Part shown: piece after piece, positions 43,637 through 52,743 of the stretch
Position numbering within the stretch: position 1 is the first letter of the stretch
Layout of the letters: each line of letters opens with the position of its first letter
Assembly: GCA_026391315.1 (NCBI GenBank)
Contig: JAPLDT010000014.1
Coordinates: forward strand, 1-64,000
Reading direction: 5' to 3'
Origin: Bacteroidia bacterium
Lineage (GTDB): Bacteria > Bacteroidota > Bacteroidia > Bacteroidales > Prolixibacteraceae
DNA length: 64,000 nucleotides
The notes under the pieces: generated by a model
The model's database searches: none
Told to the model about the DNA's origin: nothing
What the model saw: only the letters and a program-made list of their open reading frames with translations
Translations under genes and position numbers: made by a program

Positions 43637-45613
43637 TTATTCCGCTGAAAAAAGTTCTGCTACCCCTGAGATATGTTCTGTTTTTCCCAGCAAATAGGCT
43701 ACATCCCCTTCGCTGAAAGTAAGCGTGGGTTTTGGATGGTCTATAATCCTCTGCTCGCGCTTCAGGGCAACCAGTGTGATGCCGTATTGCTCTCTTAACC
43801 GGCTTTCTGCGAGTGTTTTTCCGATGATTATTGCTCCTTTTGTGACCTCTATAGGAATGATCTCTACATCCGGAATATCTTTGGATATGTTGTATTTCGT
43901 CGTGCTGGTCTCTTCCATAAAGATTCCGTAATGATCGCTTCGAATCTTGTCGATGGCACTGTCTATCTCCGTCCGAGGCAACAGAAAATTGGCCATTACC
44001 CGTTCAAACAGGTCAATTGCCGTCTCAAATTCTTCAGGAATAACCTGTGTTGCACCTATTTTGTAAAGCGCCTCAATGTCTTCGATGTGGCGAGTGCGGA
44101 CAACAATGGCAGCATGTTTGTTCAACTGTCTGACCTTGTCGATGATTACTTTCAGGACATCAAGTTTTCCAATGGAGATCACTACGATATGGGCATTTCC
44201 GACCGATGCTTTTTCAAGTATCGGAATATTGAAGGCATCGCCATAAACGACGGTTTCTCCTCTTAACTGCCTCTGCCGGGCAATTTCCGGATCAAAAACG
44301 ATGGAAACATAGGGAAGGTTGTAATATTTGGCCATCTTGGAAAGATTTTGGGCGCGGGAATCTTTCCCAATTAGCACAAGATGGTTCTGGAGTTGAGGAA
44401 TATCTATCTGCTGCAGTGGAAAGAGCCCATCGATCATCCATTTTGGAATAGGAAGCCTTAGCAGGAGTGCCGAAATGCGGGAACCCAGCTGGATTACAAA
44501 TGGGGAAATTGACATGGTAATTACCGCCACGGCCAGAAAAAGCTGGTAAAAATAGTCATCCAGGATGGTAAAATCTTTGCCCAGTTTTGCAAGAATAAAC
44601 GAGAACTCACCGACCTGACTCAGTGCTACTCCAACTAAAATTGTCCCCTTAAATGTGTGTCCGAGTAAAAAGGCGGTTAGGGCACCTACCAGCATTTTTA
44701 AGATAACAACAACCGTAACTGCAGCTATGATCACTACAAAATGTTCCGCGACAAAACTCAGATCCAGCAACATTCCTATTGAGACAAAGAAGAAGCTGGT
44801 AAAGGTATCCCGGAAGGTGATAAGATTCCCAAATGCATCGTGGCTGTATTCTGATTCAGAAATCATCAAACCTGCCAGGAATGCCCCGAAAGCGAGTGGC
44901 ATGCCCATTTGGTAAGTCAACAGGGCCACCGACAGACAAATAAGCAATACGATCATCATGAATAGCTCCTGGTTGCGTGTCATGGCAATTTTGTGCAGCA
45001 GCTTCGGCATCAACCATCTGTTTCCAACATACAGGAATCCGATGATAAATACCGACTTTATTGCCAAAAGGAAGAGCTGGCCACCATAGTCTATCTCTCC
45101 CCCTCCCAAAAATGGAGTAAACAGCATCAGGGGTACCAGAATAACATCCTGAAAGATCAGTATACCCAGGACTGTACGGCCATAATTTGATGTAATCTCA
45201 GAGCGGTCCTGTAAGATTTTCAGAACAACGGCGGTACTGCTTAGCGCTGTAAGAAATCCAATAAAGAGCGAGGACTTCCAACTGAGATCGTAGGTATGTG
45301 TCAGTAAAGTAGTGAGCAGGGTGGTGAGTGTAACTTGCAAAAAACCACCCAGAAAAACCCGGCGCCGAATCTTGAAGAGGTGGTTCAGGGAGAACTCCAT
45401 GCCGATCATGAAAAGCAGAAGGACAACGCCGATTTCGGCCATCAGTTCAATCTCCTGGGGAGCCTTGATGATTCCCATTAATTTTGGACCTACCAATACC
45501 CCGGTAAGCAGATAGCCAATGATGGTAGGCACTTTGATTCTGGTAAACAGGTAGTTGACTAGGGATGAAAGTGCAAAGATGATCACAATGTCCTTTAAAA
45601 CTGAAAGCTCCAT
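43637..45613 (-). CDS. CPA2 family cation:proton antiporter with RCK domain
   Basis: The 658-residue protein is a KefB/RosB-like antiporter. The N-terminal membrane domain (residues 1-385) has about 12-13 helices, with IKVPTIIGYLLTGVLVGP, VLLLFMIGMEFSL and MGMPLAFGAFLAGLMISES typical of CPA2. A TrkA-N (RCK) domain follows (about 410-530: NHLVLIGKDSRAQNLSKMAK, NAHIVVISIGKLDVLK), though the first Rossmann glycine motif reads VLIGKDSRA, lacking the usual GxGxxG. A TrkA-C domain closes the protein (about 570-655). It exports K+ or Na+ under nucleotide or thiol control. Purine-rich sequence follows the stop on its coding strand. Confidence 0.9.
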   Translation of the reverse strand: MELSVLKDIVIIFALSSLVNYLFTRIKVPTIIGYLLTGVLVGPKLMGIIKAPQEIELMAEIGVVLLLFMIGMEFSLNHLFKIRRRVFLGGFLQVTLTTLLTTLLTHTYDLSWKSSLFIGFLTALSSTAVVLKILQDRSEITSNYGRTVLGILIFQDVILVPLMLFTPFLGGGEIDYGGQLFLLAIKSVFIIGFLYVGNRWLMPKLLHKIAMTRNQELFMMIVLLICLSVALLTYQMGMPLAFGAFLAGLMISESEYSHDAFGNLITFRDTFTSFFFVSIGMLLDLSFVAEHFVVIIAAVTVVVILKMLVGALTAFLLGHTFKGTILVGVALSQVGEFSFILAKLGKDFTILDDYFYQLFLAVAVITMSISPFVIQLGSRISALLLRLPIPKWMIDGLFPLQQIDIPQLQNHLVLIGKDSRAQNLSKMAKYYNLPYVSIVFDPEIARQRQLRGETVVYGDAFNIPILEKASVGNAHIVVISIGKLDVLKVIIDKVRQLNKHAAIVVRTRHIEDIEALYKIGATQVIPEEFETAIDLFERVMANFLLPRTEIDSAIDKIRSDHYGIFMEETSTTKYNISKDIPDVEIIPIEVTKGAIIIGKTLAESRLREQYGITLVALKREQRIIDHPKPTLTFSEGDVAYLLGKTEHISGVAELFSAE

Positions 45614-45622
45614 GACTCAAAA

Positions 45623-45809
45623 TTAAGGATAAAGGATAAAGTAAAAAGGATAAAGTAAAAAAGGGAAAGGATAAAGGATAAAGTTAAAGGGATAAAGGAA
45701 AGAACGTTCTGTCGAATATTTTGTTCAAAATGGACAAATTTCCGGAGTCCTTACTTTATCCTTTTTACTTTATCCTTTTTACTTTTTTTACTTTATCCTT
45801 TATCCTTTG
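45623..45809. repeat. GGATAAA-type hairpin element, copy B
   Basis: GGATAAAG words on the plus strand (45626-45700) oppose CTTTATCC words (45754-45808). The core between them, GGAAAGAACGTTCTGTCGAAT and TATTTTGTTCAAAATGGACA..CCGGAGTCC, matches copy C at 54210-54260 closely. The right arm extends into the last codons (KDKG) and stop of the minus-strand glycosyltransferase gene. Confidence 0.85.
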
Positions 45810-46752
45810 TTTTCTTATCAATAAGGTAATGGTTCCTTTCAGTGGATGTGCGGGAAACCAGTTCCCCGAGGAATCCCGCAAGGAACAACTGGGTTCCCAG
45901 AATCATCGAAGTGAGGGCCAGGTAAAAATAGGGGCTTTGCGTAACCCGCTCTACGAGAATACCATGGAATTGCTGGTATATCTTGTACCCTCCCAGCCAG
46001 GCCACCGACATGGCCCCGAGGAGGAACATCATGGACCCTAGGGTTCCAAAGAGGTGCATCGGGCGTTTTCCGAAACGGGAAATAAAAGAAATCGACATCA
46101 GATCGAGATATCCGAAGATGAAACGGCTCAATCCGAATTTGGTGGTACCGTATTTGCGGGCCTGGTGCCTGACAACCAGCTCCCCGATGTTGGAGAAGCC
46201 TGCCTGCTTGGCCATGTAGGGGATGTAGCGGTGCATTTCGCCATACACCTCTATGCTTTTCACCACTTCATTCCGATAGGCCTTTAGACCGCAGTTAAAG
46301 TCATGCAACTTAATTCCGGTCACGCTGCTGGCTGTCGCATTGTACAATTTGCTGGGCAACTTTTTGGAGAGCGGATCAAACCTTTTTTTCTTCCAGCCCG
46401 AGACCAGGTCGTAGCCTTCCTCTTTGATCATTCTATACAATTCGGGTATTTCATCCGGATTATCCTGAAGATCGGCATCCATGGTAACGACAACATCCCC
46501 GGCTGCCTCTTCAAATCCGGTATGTAACGCTGCTGATTTTCCGTAATTTCTTCTGAACCGAACCCCTTTTACGGTAGGAGAGGTGAGGGACTGCTCTTCA
46601 ATCCATCTCCACGATCCATCATTGCTTCCATCGTCAATGAACCATATTTCGTAGGTAAAGTGGTGGGCTTTCATAACCCTGTCGATCCATGCATTCAATT
46701 CAGGCAAGGATTCCACTTCATTATACAATGGAACAACTACGGATATATCCAT
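45793..46752 (-). CDS. GT2 family polyprenyl-phosphate glycosyltransferase
   Basis: The 319-residue enzyme has an N-terminal GT-A domain: ISVVVPLYNEVESLPEL, the nucleotide-binding WFIDDGSNDGSW, and MDADLQDNPDEIPEL with the DxD region. Two C-terminal membrane helices follow (about 235-255 and 270-295). The GGYKIYQQF/SPYFYLALTSMILGTQLFLAG organisation is that of DpgS/ArnC/GtrB-type transferases, which load a sugar onto undecaprenyl phosphate for cell-surface glycans. It follows the DUF4199 gene, a pairing common in Bacteroidota. The last residues (KDKG) are encoded by the GGATAAA repeat arm. Confidence 0.9.
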   Translation of the reverse strand: MDISVVVPLYNEVESLPELNAWIDRVMKAHHFTYEIWFIDDGSNDGSWRWIEEQSLTSPTVKGVRFRRNYGKSAALHTGFEEAAGDVVVTMDADLQDNPDEIPELYRMIKEEGYDLVSGWKKKRFDPLSKKLPSKLYNATASSVTGIKLHDFNCGLKAYRNEVVKSIEVYGEMHRYIPYMAKQAGFSNIGELVVRHQARKYGTTKFGLSRFIFGYLDLMSISFISRFGKRPMHLFGTLGSMMFLLGAMSVAWLGGYKIYQQFHGILVERVTQSPYFYLALTSMILGTQLFLAGFLGELVSRTSTERNHYLIDKKTKDKG

Positions 46753-46810
46753 GGTTGGCTATTAAATAATTTTAGTTGTCAATTGAGACTGGGATGAAGA
46801 TCGAAATGAA

Positions 46811-47371
46811 TTATGAATTTTCGTATTCATCCTCTTCGCTTTCTACTCCATAAAATGGATTTTTAGCTTCTTTTTTGAAAAAGATGGCCAGTATCAGCGA
46901 AAAGATAAAGCCCATAAAAGTAACAGAGAATACCTGGGCAAATGACATAATACCGGGAGTCATGTAAGTTTTCTGCGCACCAAGCATTTTTTCGACAAAA
47001 TCGTCTTTGTAGCCCTGAGCCAGTAATTTTTCCTCCATGACAGAGAGCATTTTTTCAATCATTCCGGGTTCAATGAATTTGTAGAGGATGTAGGTAAAGA
47101 AGGCAAAAAGGATACCTCCAAAAACAGAGATAAGGGTGCCAAGCCCCAGTGCCCTGGAGTAGGGCATTCCCTCTTCCGTGTTCAACTTTGCAAATGTCCA
47201 CATGGCATAACCTAAGCCCCCAATAATTATGACGTAGACTAGATAGCCTGCAAAATCAGAAAATGGATAGCCGGCAATGTAAAATGCCAATTGATTCAGA
47301 ATAAGTGCCAGTCCCAGGTAGAGACCGTACATCATGGAAAAATGGTTGACAGAATGATGTTCTTGTTCCAT
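46811..47371 (-). CDS. DUF4199 membrane protein
   Basis: The 186-residue protein has four hydrophobic helices (MMYGLYLGLALILNQLAFYI, YLVYVIIIGGLGYAMWTF, LISVFGGILFAFFTYILYKF and VFSVTFMGFIFSLILAIFF). A charged amphipathic segment lies between helices 3 and 4 (MIEKMLSVMEEKLLAQGYKD). This layout matches DUF4199, a Bacteroidota family of unknown function often encoded just before a GT2 gene, as here. The two genes are on the same strand, 58 bases apart. Confidence 0.85.
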   Translation of the reverse strand: MEQEHHSVNHFSMMYGLYLGLALILNQLAFYIAGYPFSDFAGYLVYVIIIGGLGYAMWTFAKLNTEEGMPYSRALGLGTLISVFGGILFAFFTYILYKFIEPGMIEKMLSVMEEKLLAQGYKDDFVEKMLGAQKTYMTPGIMSFAQVFSVTFMGFIFSLILAIFFKKEAKNPFYGVESEEDEYENS

Positions 47372-47535
47372 AAAGCAATGTGTTTTGTATCAAAATGAAG
47401 AACAAATATATTCTAAATTTAGCAAAACCTTTCCATTGCCGAAAATTGACTCAATTTATTTTGATTTGGTAACTAGTTGTAAATTAAAACAGTGTATACA
47501 AAGCATTAAAAAATGCCAGGTGAAGTTTTTTTTTA

Positions 47536-47566
47536 TTTGGTACAAAACGATTTTTTCCTACTTTTG
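47536..47566 (+). promoter_or_regulatory. Promoter of SRP RNA gene
   Basis: TTTG (47536-47539), 19 bases, TACTTTTG (47559-47566) is a perfect match to the Bacteroidota housekeeping promoter. The RNA begins about five bases downstream. Confidence 0.85.
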
Positions 47567-47570
47567 CGGC

Positions 47571-47667
47571 GGGTAAGTCCTGCACGATCAGTTCCTGTCG
47601 AACTCCCCCAGGGTCGGAAGACAGCAAGGGTAGATGGTCGTAGCGGTGCGATGCAGGTAGCTTACCC
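47571..47667 (+). ncRNA. ffs: Signal recognition particle RNA (small bacterial type)
   Basis: GGGTAAG at the 5' end pairs with CTTACCC at the 3' end. The apical part contains GGTCGGAAGACAGCAAGG, the universally conserved Ffh-binding helix-8 region with its GGAA tetraloop. The 97-base length fits 4.5S RNA. It lies directly before the tRNA cluster, four bases from tRNA-Thr, and may be co-transcribed with it. Confidence 0.95.
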
Positions 47668-47671
47668 ACTT

Positions 47672-47745
47672 GCCGAATTAGCTCAGTTGGCCAGAGCACG
47701 TGATTTGTAATCTCGGGGTCGTCAGTTCGAATCTGACATTCGGCT
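47672..47745 (+). tRNA. tRNA-Thr (anticodon TGT)
   Basis: A cloverleaf is visible: acceptor GCCGAAT/ATTCGGC, D arm GCTC..GAGC, anticodon loop TTTGTAA, and T arm GTCAG-TTCGAAT-CTGAC. CCA is not encoded. One T-T mismatch lies in the anticodon stem. Confidence 0.93.
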
Positions 47746-47775
47746 CATCTTAGTTCTTTGTTTATCAATATTTTT

Positions 47776-47858
47776 GGGGAAATACCAAAGTGGCCAACTG
47801 GGGCAGACTGTAAATCTGCTGGCGTACGCCTTCGTAGGTTCGAATCCTGCTTTCCCCA
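47776..47858 (+). tRNA. tRNA-Tyr (anticodon GTA)
   Basis: The acceptor GGGGAAA/TTTCCCC, anticodon arm CAGACTGTAAATCTG (anticodon GTA), a long variable arm (GGCGTACGCC) typical of class II tRNA-Tyr, and T arm GTAGG-TTCGAAT-CCTGC are visible. Confidence 0.95.
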
Positions 47859-47912
47859 CCCAATGGCGCGGATCTGTGTTTTTCTTTATCTGCACTTTAA
47901 TCTTATAACATT

Positions 47913-47985
47913 GCGGGAGTAGCTCAGTTGATAGAGCATTAGCCTTCCAAGCTGAGGGTCGCGGGTTTGAGTCCCGTCTCCCGCT
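47913..47985 (+). tRNA. tRNA-Gly (anticodon TCC)
   Basis: The acceptor GCGGGAG/CTCCCGC, anticodon loop CTTCCAA (TCC) and T arm GCGGG-TTTGAGT-CCCGT give a complete cloverleaf. CCA is not encoded. Confidence 0.95.
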
Positions 47986-47993
47986 CTGATTTT

Positions 47994-48065
47994 GCCGATG
48001 TAGCTCAGGGGTAGAGTACTTCCTTGGTAAGGAAGGGGTCACGAGTTCAATTCTCGTCATCGGCT
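47994..48065 (+). tRNA. tRNA-Thr (anticodon GGT)
   Basis: The acceptor GCCGATG/CATCGGC, anticodon stem CTTCC/GGAAG with loop TTGGTAA (GGT), and T arm ACGAG-TTCAATT-CTCGT give a complete cloverleaf. With the first tRNA-Thr (TGT) this cluster reads two threonine anticodons. Confidence 0.95.
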
Positions 48066-48111
48066 CATTTTTACTAAGCATTTCGACTGTTGATAACTGA
48101 AATATCCTGCA

Positions 48112-48243
48112 ATGAAAAAAATACTGGTAGTTTTTTCTCTGTTGCTAATGATAGCCATTCTGTTCGCACAATGCAAGAGCAGTGAATGTACTTATAAACC
48201 GAAAGCGGCCAAAAGTTCAAACGTCTGGCAGAAAAGGCGCTGA
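48112..48243 (+). CDS. Tiny secreted peptide, paralogue 1
   Basis: The 43-codon gene encodes MKKILVVFSLLLMIAILFAQ, then CKSSECTYKPKAAKSSN and a basic end (VWQKRR). A charged start, long hydrophobic core and cysteine right after it (LFAQC) suggest a signal peptide, possibly lipoprotein-type, leaving a mature peptide of about 20-23 residues with two cysteines. The paralogue 122 bases downstream (48366-48494) has the same plan, which supports a real coding gene. It lies 46 bases after the tRNA cluster and may share its transcript. No family is recognised. Confidence 0.65.
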   Translation: MKKILVVFSLLLMIAILFAQCKSSECTYKPKAAKSSNVWQKRR

Positions 48244-48365
48244 TTTTATTACGACTGCGGATTACGAGTTTCCTGGTAAGAATCAATGAAATCCAAATCA
48301 GCGTTTGGCTCTTCTTTACCCATTTTCTGATTGATTGTCGATTTTTGTAAACCGAATTTAGTACA

Positions 48366-48494
48366 ATGAGAAAATCCCTTGTAGTAGTTTCACTTTTGCT
48401 GGTTATAGCCATACTTTTCGTGCAGTGTAAAAGCTGTGGTTGTACCTATAAGCCTAAGCCGGCAAAAAAAACGGGCACCTGGTCCAAACGCTGA
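48366..48494 (+). CDS. Tiny secreted peptide, paralogue 2
   Basis: The 42-codon gene encodes MRKSLVVVSLLLVIAILFVQ, then CKSCGCTYKPKPAKKTG and TWSKR. It shares the frame plan [signal]-CKSxxCTYKPK-x(4-8)-W-x-K-R with 48112-48243 while the DNA differs at many third positions, the pattern expected under protein-level selection. The mature part has three cysteines. It precedes the GAPDH gene but a separate promoter lies between them. Confidence 0.65.
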   Translation: MRKSLVVVSLLLVIAILFVQCKSCGCTYKPKPAKKTGTWSKR

Positions 48495-48681
48495 AATTTA
48501 TAGGCTCAATTGGTTTTCACCCTTGTTTTACCGGATTGGTTAACCATAGGATACTATTTTTTGTTCCGTCCCCCCTGTTTGACTAAAGCTTTTTGCTAAC
48601 CATACCTCTCTTTTACGTTAACAATTTGTAAAAAGAGATCCCAACAGATGTCCAATGATTTAGATAATGAATTTATATCAT

Positions 48682-48689
48682 TACCTTTG
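48682..48689 (+). promoter_or_regulatory. Probable promoter of GAPDH gene
   Basis: TACCTTTG matches the -7 consensus TAnnTTTG. TTTA at 48659-48662 lies 19 bases upstream as a near-match to the -33 TTTG. The start codon is 57 bases downstream. Confidence 0.55.
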
Positions 48690-48742
48690 TAGGGTATTAT
48701 AAAACAGGTATTTTATACTTCTATAATTCTCTAAACGAATAG

Positions 48743-49759
<1,017 letters not shown>

Positions 49760-49781
49760 TTGATCTTTCTCAAAAAAAACG

Positions 49782-49808
49782 AGCTCCCTTTTTGGGGGCT
49801 TTTTTTTT
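49782..49808 (+). terminator. Intrinsic terminator of GAPDH gene
   Basis: AGCTCCC pairs with GGGGGCT around TTTTT, followed by a run of Ts. It lies 23 bases after the stop. Confidence 0.85.
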
Positions 49809-49866
49809 CCACCGCTATTTCTGAATGATCTGAATTTTAGGGAAGCTTACAACAATACTGCTTTTT

Positions 49867-50160
49867 TTAGCTTAATTCTTTGGCCCTGTTTTCGGGACCT
49901 ACAAGACGAAAATTGGCAAACGAATGTCCATTTAAATGCTTTTCCCATCTTTCGAGTAATGGTTGTTCTAGTTTAAACTCCCTAAATTCGTCGGGACTCA
50001 TAATTGGTATGCCTTTTACTATCGGATACAGTCGTTTGCAAATGGTACAAACAAAAAATCCTTCCAGGATATTTCCGCTTATTTCTTTTGTAATTTCCGT
50101 CAGAGTCAGATCTCCTTTATCAAAGGGACAACAAAGTTTTTTTATGGTTTCCGGTCTCAT
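49867..50160 (-). CDS. Trm112-like zinc-ribbon protein
   Basis: The 97-residue protein resembles the Trm112/UPF0434 family. It has KKLCCPFDKGDL (C10, C11), then EGFFVCTICKRLYPIVKGIP (C38, C41), and PIM. Four cysteines can bind zinc, although the first pair is CC and lacks the usual CPxC spacing. In eukaryotes and archaea, Trm112 is an obligate activator of class I methyltransferases. A class I methyltransferase heads this same operon, so a partner role is plausible. Its start overlaps the ThiE-like gene's stop by four bases. It is the last gene under the TPP riboswitch. Confidence 0.72.
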   Translation of the reverse strand: MRPETIKKLCCPFDKGDLTLTEITKEISGNILEGFFVCTICKRLYPIVKGIPIMSPDEFREFKLEQPLLERWEKHLNGHSFANFRLVGPENRAKELS

Positions 50161-50810
50161 TTTCGCTTAATATTTAGTTTTTCTTGATACTTTTTTATTG
50201 ATTTATCTGGCCTGTCGGAACCCATAATTCCTGACACGACGGCAATTCCTGTATAATCCAGTTCATTTAAACTGGACATGTTTTCTGGTTTAATACCGCC
50301 GGCTAAAAATATAGGCAATGAATACAGATTTGCAGCTTGGTTTATAGTATTAAAATCTACCAGTTCGCAACTGCTGGCAGTGCTGGAAGGAAATATAGAA
50401 CAAAAGGAAATATAGTCCAGCTTGTTTTCACTTGCCCAATCTACAACAGTTAAATCATTATTGCAGGTAAGTCCGCATAGGAATGGCTTGTTTATGCTTT
50501 CTTTTATTGCTGTGTAGTTTTCAGGTATCTCATCAAAATGCACACCATCCAATAAAAAGTCATTTAGGAATTCCCATCTATTGTTTATTAATACAGGAAC
50601 ATTTTTAGCGTGACACAAATCGCAGACTTTCTTGATAAGTGCACGTATGTTTTGCTCAGCTTTAAAATTGTCCCAAATCTGCACTGCTGCTAGTTTTTCT
50701 TTTAAACAAAGGGTTAATTTATTGAGCAACAGCAATTCATCCATCGATGGATCGATTACCAAATAGATTCCAGAGTTAATTTTTCTATTAATGATCGTAT
50801 TCATTTCCAT
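50157..50810 (-). CDS. ThiE/TenI-like protein with altered active site
   Basis: The 217-residue TIM barrel belongs to the thiamine-phosphate synthase/TenI family. Family landmarks are VPVLINNRWEF with GVHFDEIP, DYISFCSIFPSSTAS and LPIFLAGGIKPENM. Several ThiE ligand positions differ. QxRxK is VQIWDN here (residues 43-48), so R and K are replaced; the Mg-binding ND is NN (76-77); and the TxTK loop has no lysine. It may therefore use another substrate or act as a TenI-like isomerase rather than joining HMP-PP to thiazole phosphate. It overlaps both neighbours by 4 and 10 bases within the TPP-riboswitch operon. Confidence 0.75.
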   Translation of the reverse strand: MEMNTIINRKINSGIYLVIDPSMDELLLLNKLTLCLKEKLAAVQIWDNFKAEQNIRALIKKVCDLCHAKNVPVLINNRWEFLNDFLLDGVHFDEIPENYTAIKESINKPFLCGLTCNNDLTVVDWASENKLDYISFCSIFPSSTASSCELVDFNTINQAANLYSLPIFLAGGIKPENMSSLNELDYTGIAVVSGIMGSDRPDKSIKKYQEKLNIKRK

Positions 50811-51856
50811 CCCGAATTCATTGCTTTAACAAATGCTGCCCAATAAGGATCATCTTCATGGTATATCACATCACCAGCAATTTCGTTCTCAATAAGTTTG
50901 ATGCCTTTGTGTTTTTCAACTATTTCACCCACTTCTGTGCAGGCAATATCTTTGTTGGCTAACCGGTTGATGACTTCAGGTGCACTTTCTTTCTTGCAGG
51001 TAATAATCATAGCCCCTGCACCAATGCAATGTCTTGGGTCCAAAGAGAATAAGCCGCAAACCTGTTTTTGTAAATGGCCAATGGGTAGCTTATTGTTATG
51101 AATCAATGCACCATTGTTTGAAGCTGTTGCCAATTCATAGATAGCACCCATAACACCGCCTTCAGTTACATCGTGCATGGCAATTACATCAGAATGTTCG
51201 TGATTTTTCCCAACTGCTGCCAATGCATCTTCCAGTGAAGAGGTTTGGTAAAAAGTAGCACAAGCTTGTTGATGAGTTTCATTTCCCAGTCTGTTTTTAA
51301 CAGTTAACGGAAAGCACATGGCAAGTATGGCAGCCGATGAAATTGCACAGGTTTTGGTAACCAATATAACATCGCCGGGCTTTGCATATTTTGAAACGAG
51401 CATTTTATTTTTTGGAGCAACGGTTATAAAAGTGCCTCCTCCCGCAATGGTGGAATTTTGCCCTTCGACAAAACCAGTATGGCCACCTGTTATAGCAATT
51501 CCAATTTTAGAACAAAAGCGATGAATGTGATCCCAGTAAATTCGAAAATCGGATTTTGAAAAACTTGCCGGAAGATTTAAAACAAATTGGCCATACATCG
51601 GAGCATAGCCTGTTGTTGCCATATCGTTTGCCATCAGCTGAACAGATAACCAAGCCGATTCTTCCAAACCAAGAATTGGGATAAGAGACAGGGGGTCACT
51701 TGTTAAAGCCATGGCCATATCTCCCGGTAAATCAACGATCGAAACATCTACTCCAAACTGAGGTCCAATGTTCACTTCGTTTCTATTACAACCACATTTG
51801 CTGCTGATAAATTGCTCAAATAAATGGTGATCGATTTTTCCAAGTTTTACGCTCAT
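50801..51856 (-). CDS. AIR synthase (PurM/HypE/ThiL superfamily)-related protein
   Basis: The 351-residue protein has the two-domain PurM-fold pattern. Visible segments are GVDVSIV (35-41), LTSDPLSLIP (51-60), LMANDMATTGYAPMYGQFVL (74-93), ITGGHTGF (122-129) and HDVTEGGVMGAIYEL. The last two are closest to HypE-type proteins. ThiL (thiamine-phosphate kinase) is in the same superfamily, but its typical GDDAA motif is GVDVS here. Members phosphorylate or activate carbonyl groups with ATP. Under a TPP riboswitch it could replace ThiL or activate a precursor. It sits between the methyltransferase (directly adjacent) and the ThiE-like gene. Confidence 0.75.
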   Translation of the reverse strand: MSVKLGKIDHHLFEQFISSKCGCNRNEVNIGPQFGVDVSIVDLPGDMAMALTSDPLSLIPILGLEESAWLSVQLMANDMATTGYAPMYGQFVLNLPASFSKSDFRIYWDHIHRFCSKIGIAITGGHTGFVEGQNSTIAGGGTFITVAPKNKMLVSKYAKPGDVILVTKTCAISSAAILAMCFPLTVKNRLGNETHQQACATFYQTSSLEDALAAVGKNHEHSDVIAMHDVTEGGVMGAIYELATASNNGALIHNNKLPIGHLQKQVCGLFSLDPRHCIGAGAMIITCKKESAPEVINRLANKDIACTEVGEIVEKHKGIKLIENEIAGDVIYHEDDPYWAAFVKAMNSGWK

Positions 51857-52585
51857 TTATTTTACATCATTTAGTTTAATGTACAATCCAAAAAAATCGC
51901 CCAAGGGTAAATTCCATTGTTGAACAGGAAACCATTTGGGAAGTCCGGTACATGTCCATTCAATGGAATAATCTCTCCCTTTAAGCGCTTCATCAATTAT
52001 TTTGGAAAGTTTTGCAGGTGTATAAAAAGTAGCTGTTAAGTAGAAGGGATTTTTTCCGAACACTTCCTGAACTCTTCTTCTTACAACTTTGGTTGAGTTT
52101 CTATTCATCATGCCCATTGCTATGCCATATTTCCCAACACGTGCAGCTTCTCGTATAACTTTCACAGGCTCTTTGTAATACTCAAACGTGGTAATAAATG
52201 CCAATGAATCAAAGGTATGGTCTTTAAATGGCATGTGATGTGAATCTGCCATTACAAGGTCGCCTTCAAACAGGTGCATTGCCTGCGACAACATGAGCGG
52301 GGAAATATCACCCCCTGTTGCTTCTATGCCAATCTCTTTCCACCAGCGTGTAAAGCGCGCAGTGCCACAGCCAAATTCAAGTAACGTTTTTATTCGTTTG
52401 TCTCTTGAAACAAGTTGTTCCATCACTTTCTTTTGCCAAATTTCTGCACGCTTGTATCTGCCTTCATACCAGAGTTCGTATGTGTCAGTATATTCACGAT
52501 TAAAAAACCATTCTGGTCGGTTTTGCCAATTCAGGTCTTTTTGAGGAATAAGTTCAAGTTTTGATTTTTCTATTTCCATTTTCAA
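51857..52585 (-). CDS. Class I SAM-dependent methyltransferase
   Basis: The 242-residue enzyme has motif I LLEFGCGTARFTRWW (residues 68-82), motif II-like ATGGDISPLMLSQAM, and motif IV region MADSHHMPFKDHTFDSLAFI, like Methyltransf_11/UbiE proteins. The target is unknown. It is the first gene after a TPP riboswitch and is followed without gap by the AIR-synthase-like gene. It may act on a thiamine precursor or related pyrimidine, possibly with the Trm112-like protein encoded at the end of the operon. Two ATG codons (M1, M3) are possible; the longer is given. Confidence 0.8.
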   Translation of the reverse strand: MKMEIEKSKLELIPQKDLNWQNRPEWFFNREYTDTYELWYEGRYKRAEIWQKKVMEQLVSRDKRIKTLLEFGCGTARFTRWWKEIGIEATGGDISPLMLSQAMHLFEGDLVMADSHHMPFKDHTFDSLAFITTFEYYKEPVKVIREAARVGKYGIAMGMMNRNSTKVVRRRVQEVFGKNPFYLTATFYTPAKLSKIIDEALKGRDYSIEWTCTGLPKWFPVQQWNLPLGDFFGLYIKLNDVK

Positions 52586-52654
52586 ATTGTTTTAAAACAA
52601 AAACTCCATTCAGTTGGGGTAGCCAATAGAATGAAGTAAAATGGAATATCTTAG

Positions 52655-52735
52655 CTTGCATCCCTACGTTGGCATTATCCAAATCAGGTCTCGGGTATAC
52701 TCTCAGCATGGCTTTCACCAAGCACCCCGTGCTTC
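52655..52735 (-). promoter_or_regulatory. TPP (thiamine pyrophosphate) riboswitch
   Basis: On the minus strand the region reads GGGGTGCTTGGTGAAAGCCA, then TGCTGAGAGTATACCCGAGA, then CCTGATTTGGATAATGCCAA and CGTAGGGATGC. CTGAGA, ACCYGA, GGATAATGCCAACGTAGGGA and the opening GGGGTGC are the conserved THI-box elements in correct order. It lies about 70 bases before the methyltransferase gene and would repress it when TPP is abundant. Confidence 0.95.
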
Positions 52736-52743
52736 TGTATCGG

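Noticed and set aside
47722-48081. 119-residue minus-strand ORF over the tRNA genes
   Set aside because: It is a translation of the antisense strand of three tRNAs, a well-known spurious ORF type.
50157-51856. Calling the pair canonical thiE and thiL
   Set aside because: Key active-site residues differ (VQIWDN for QxRxK, NN for ND, GVDVS for GDDAA), so only family-level names are used.
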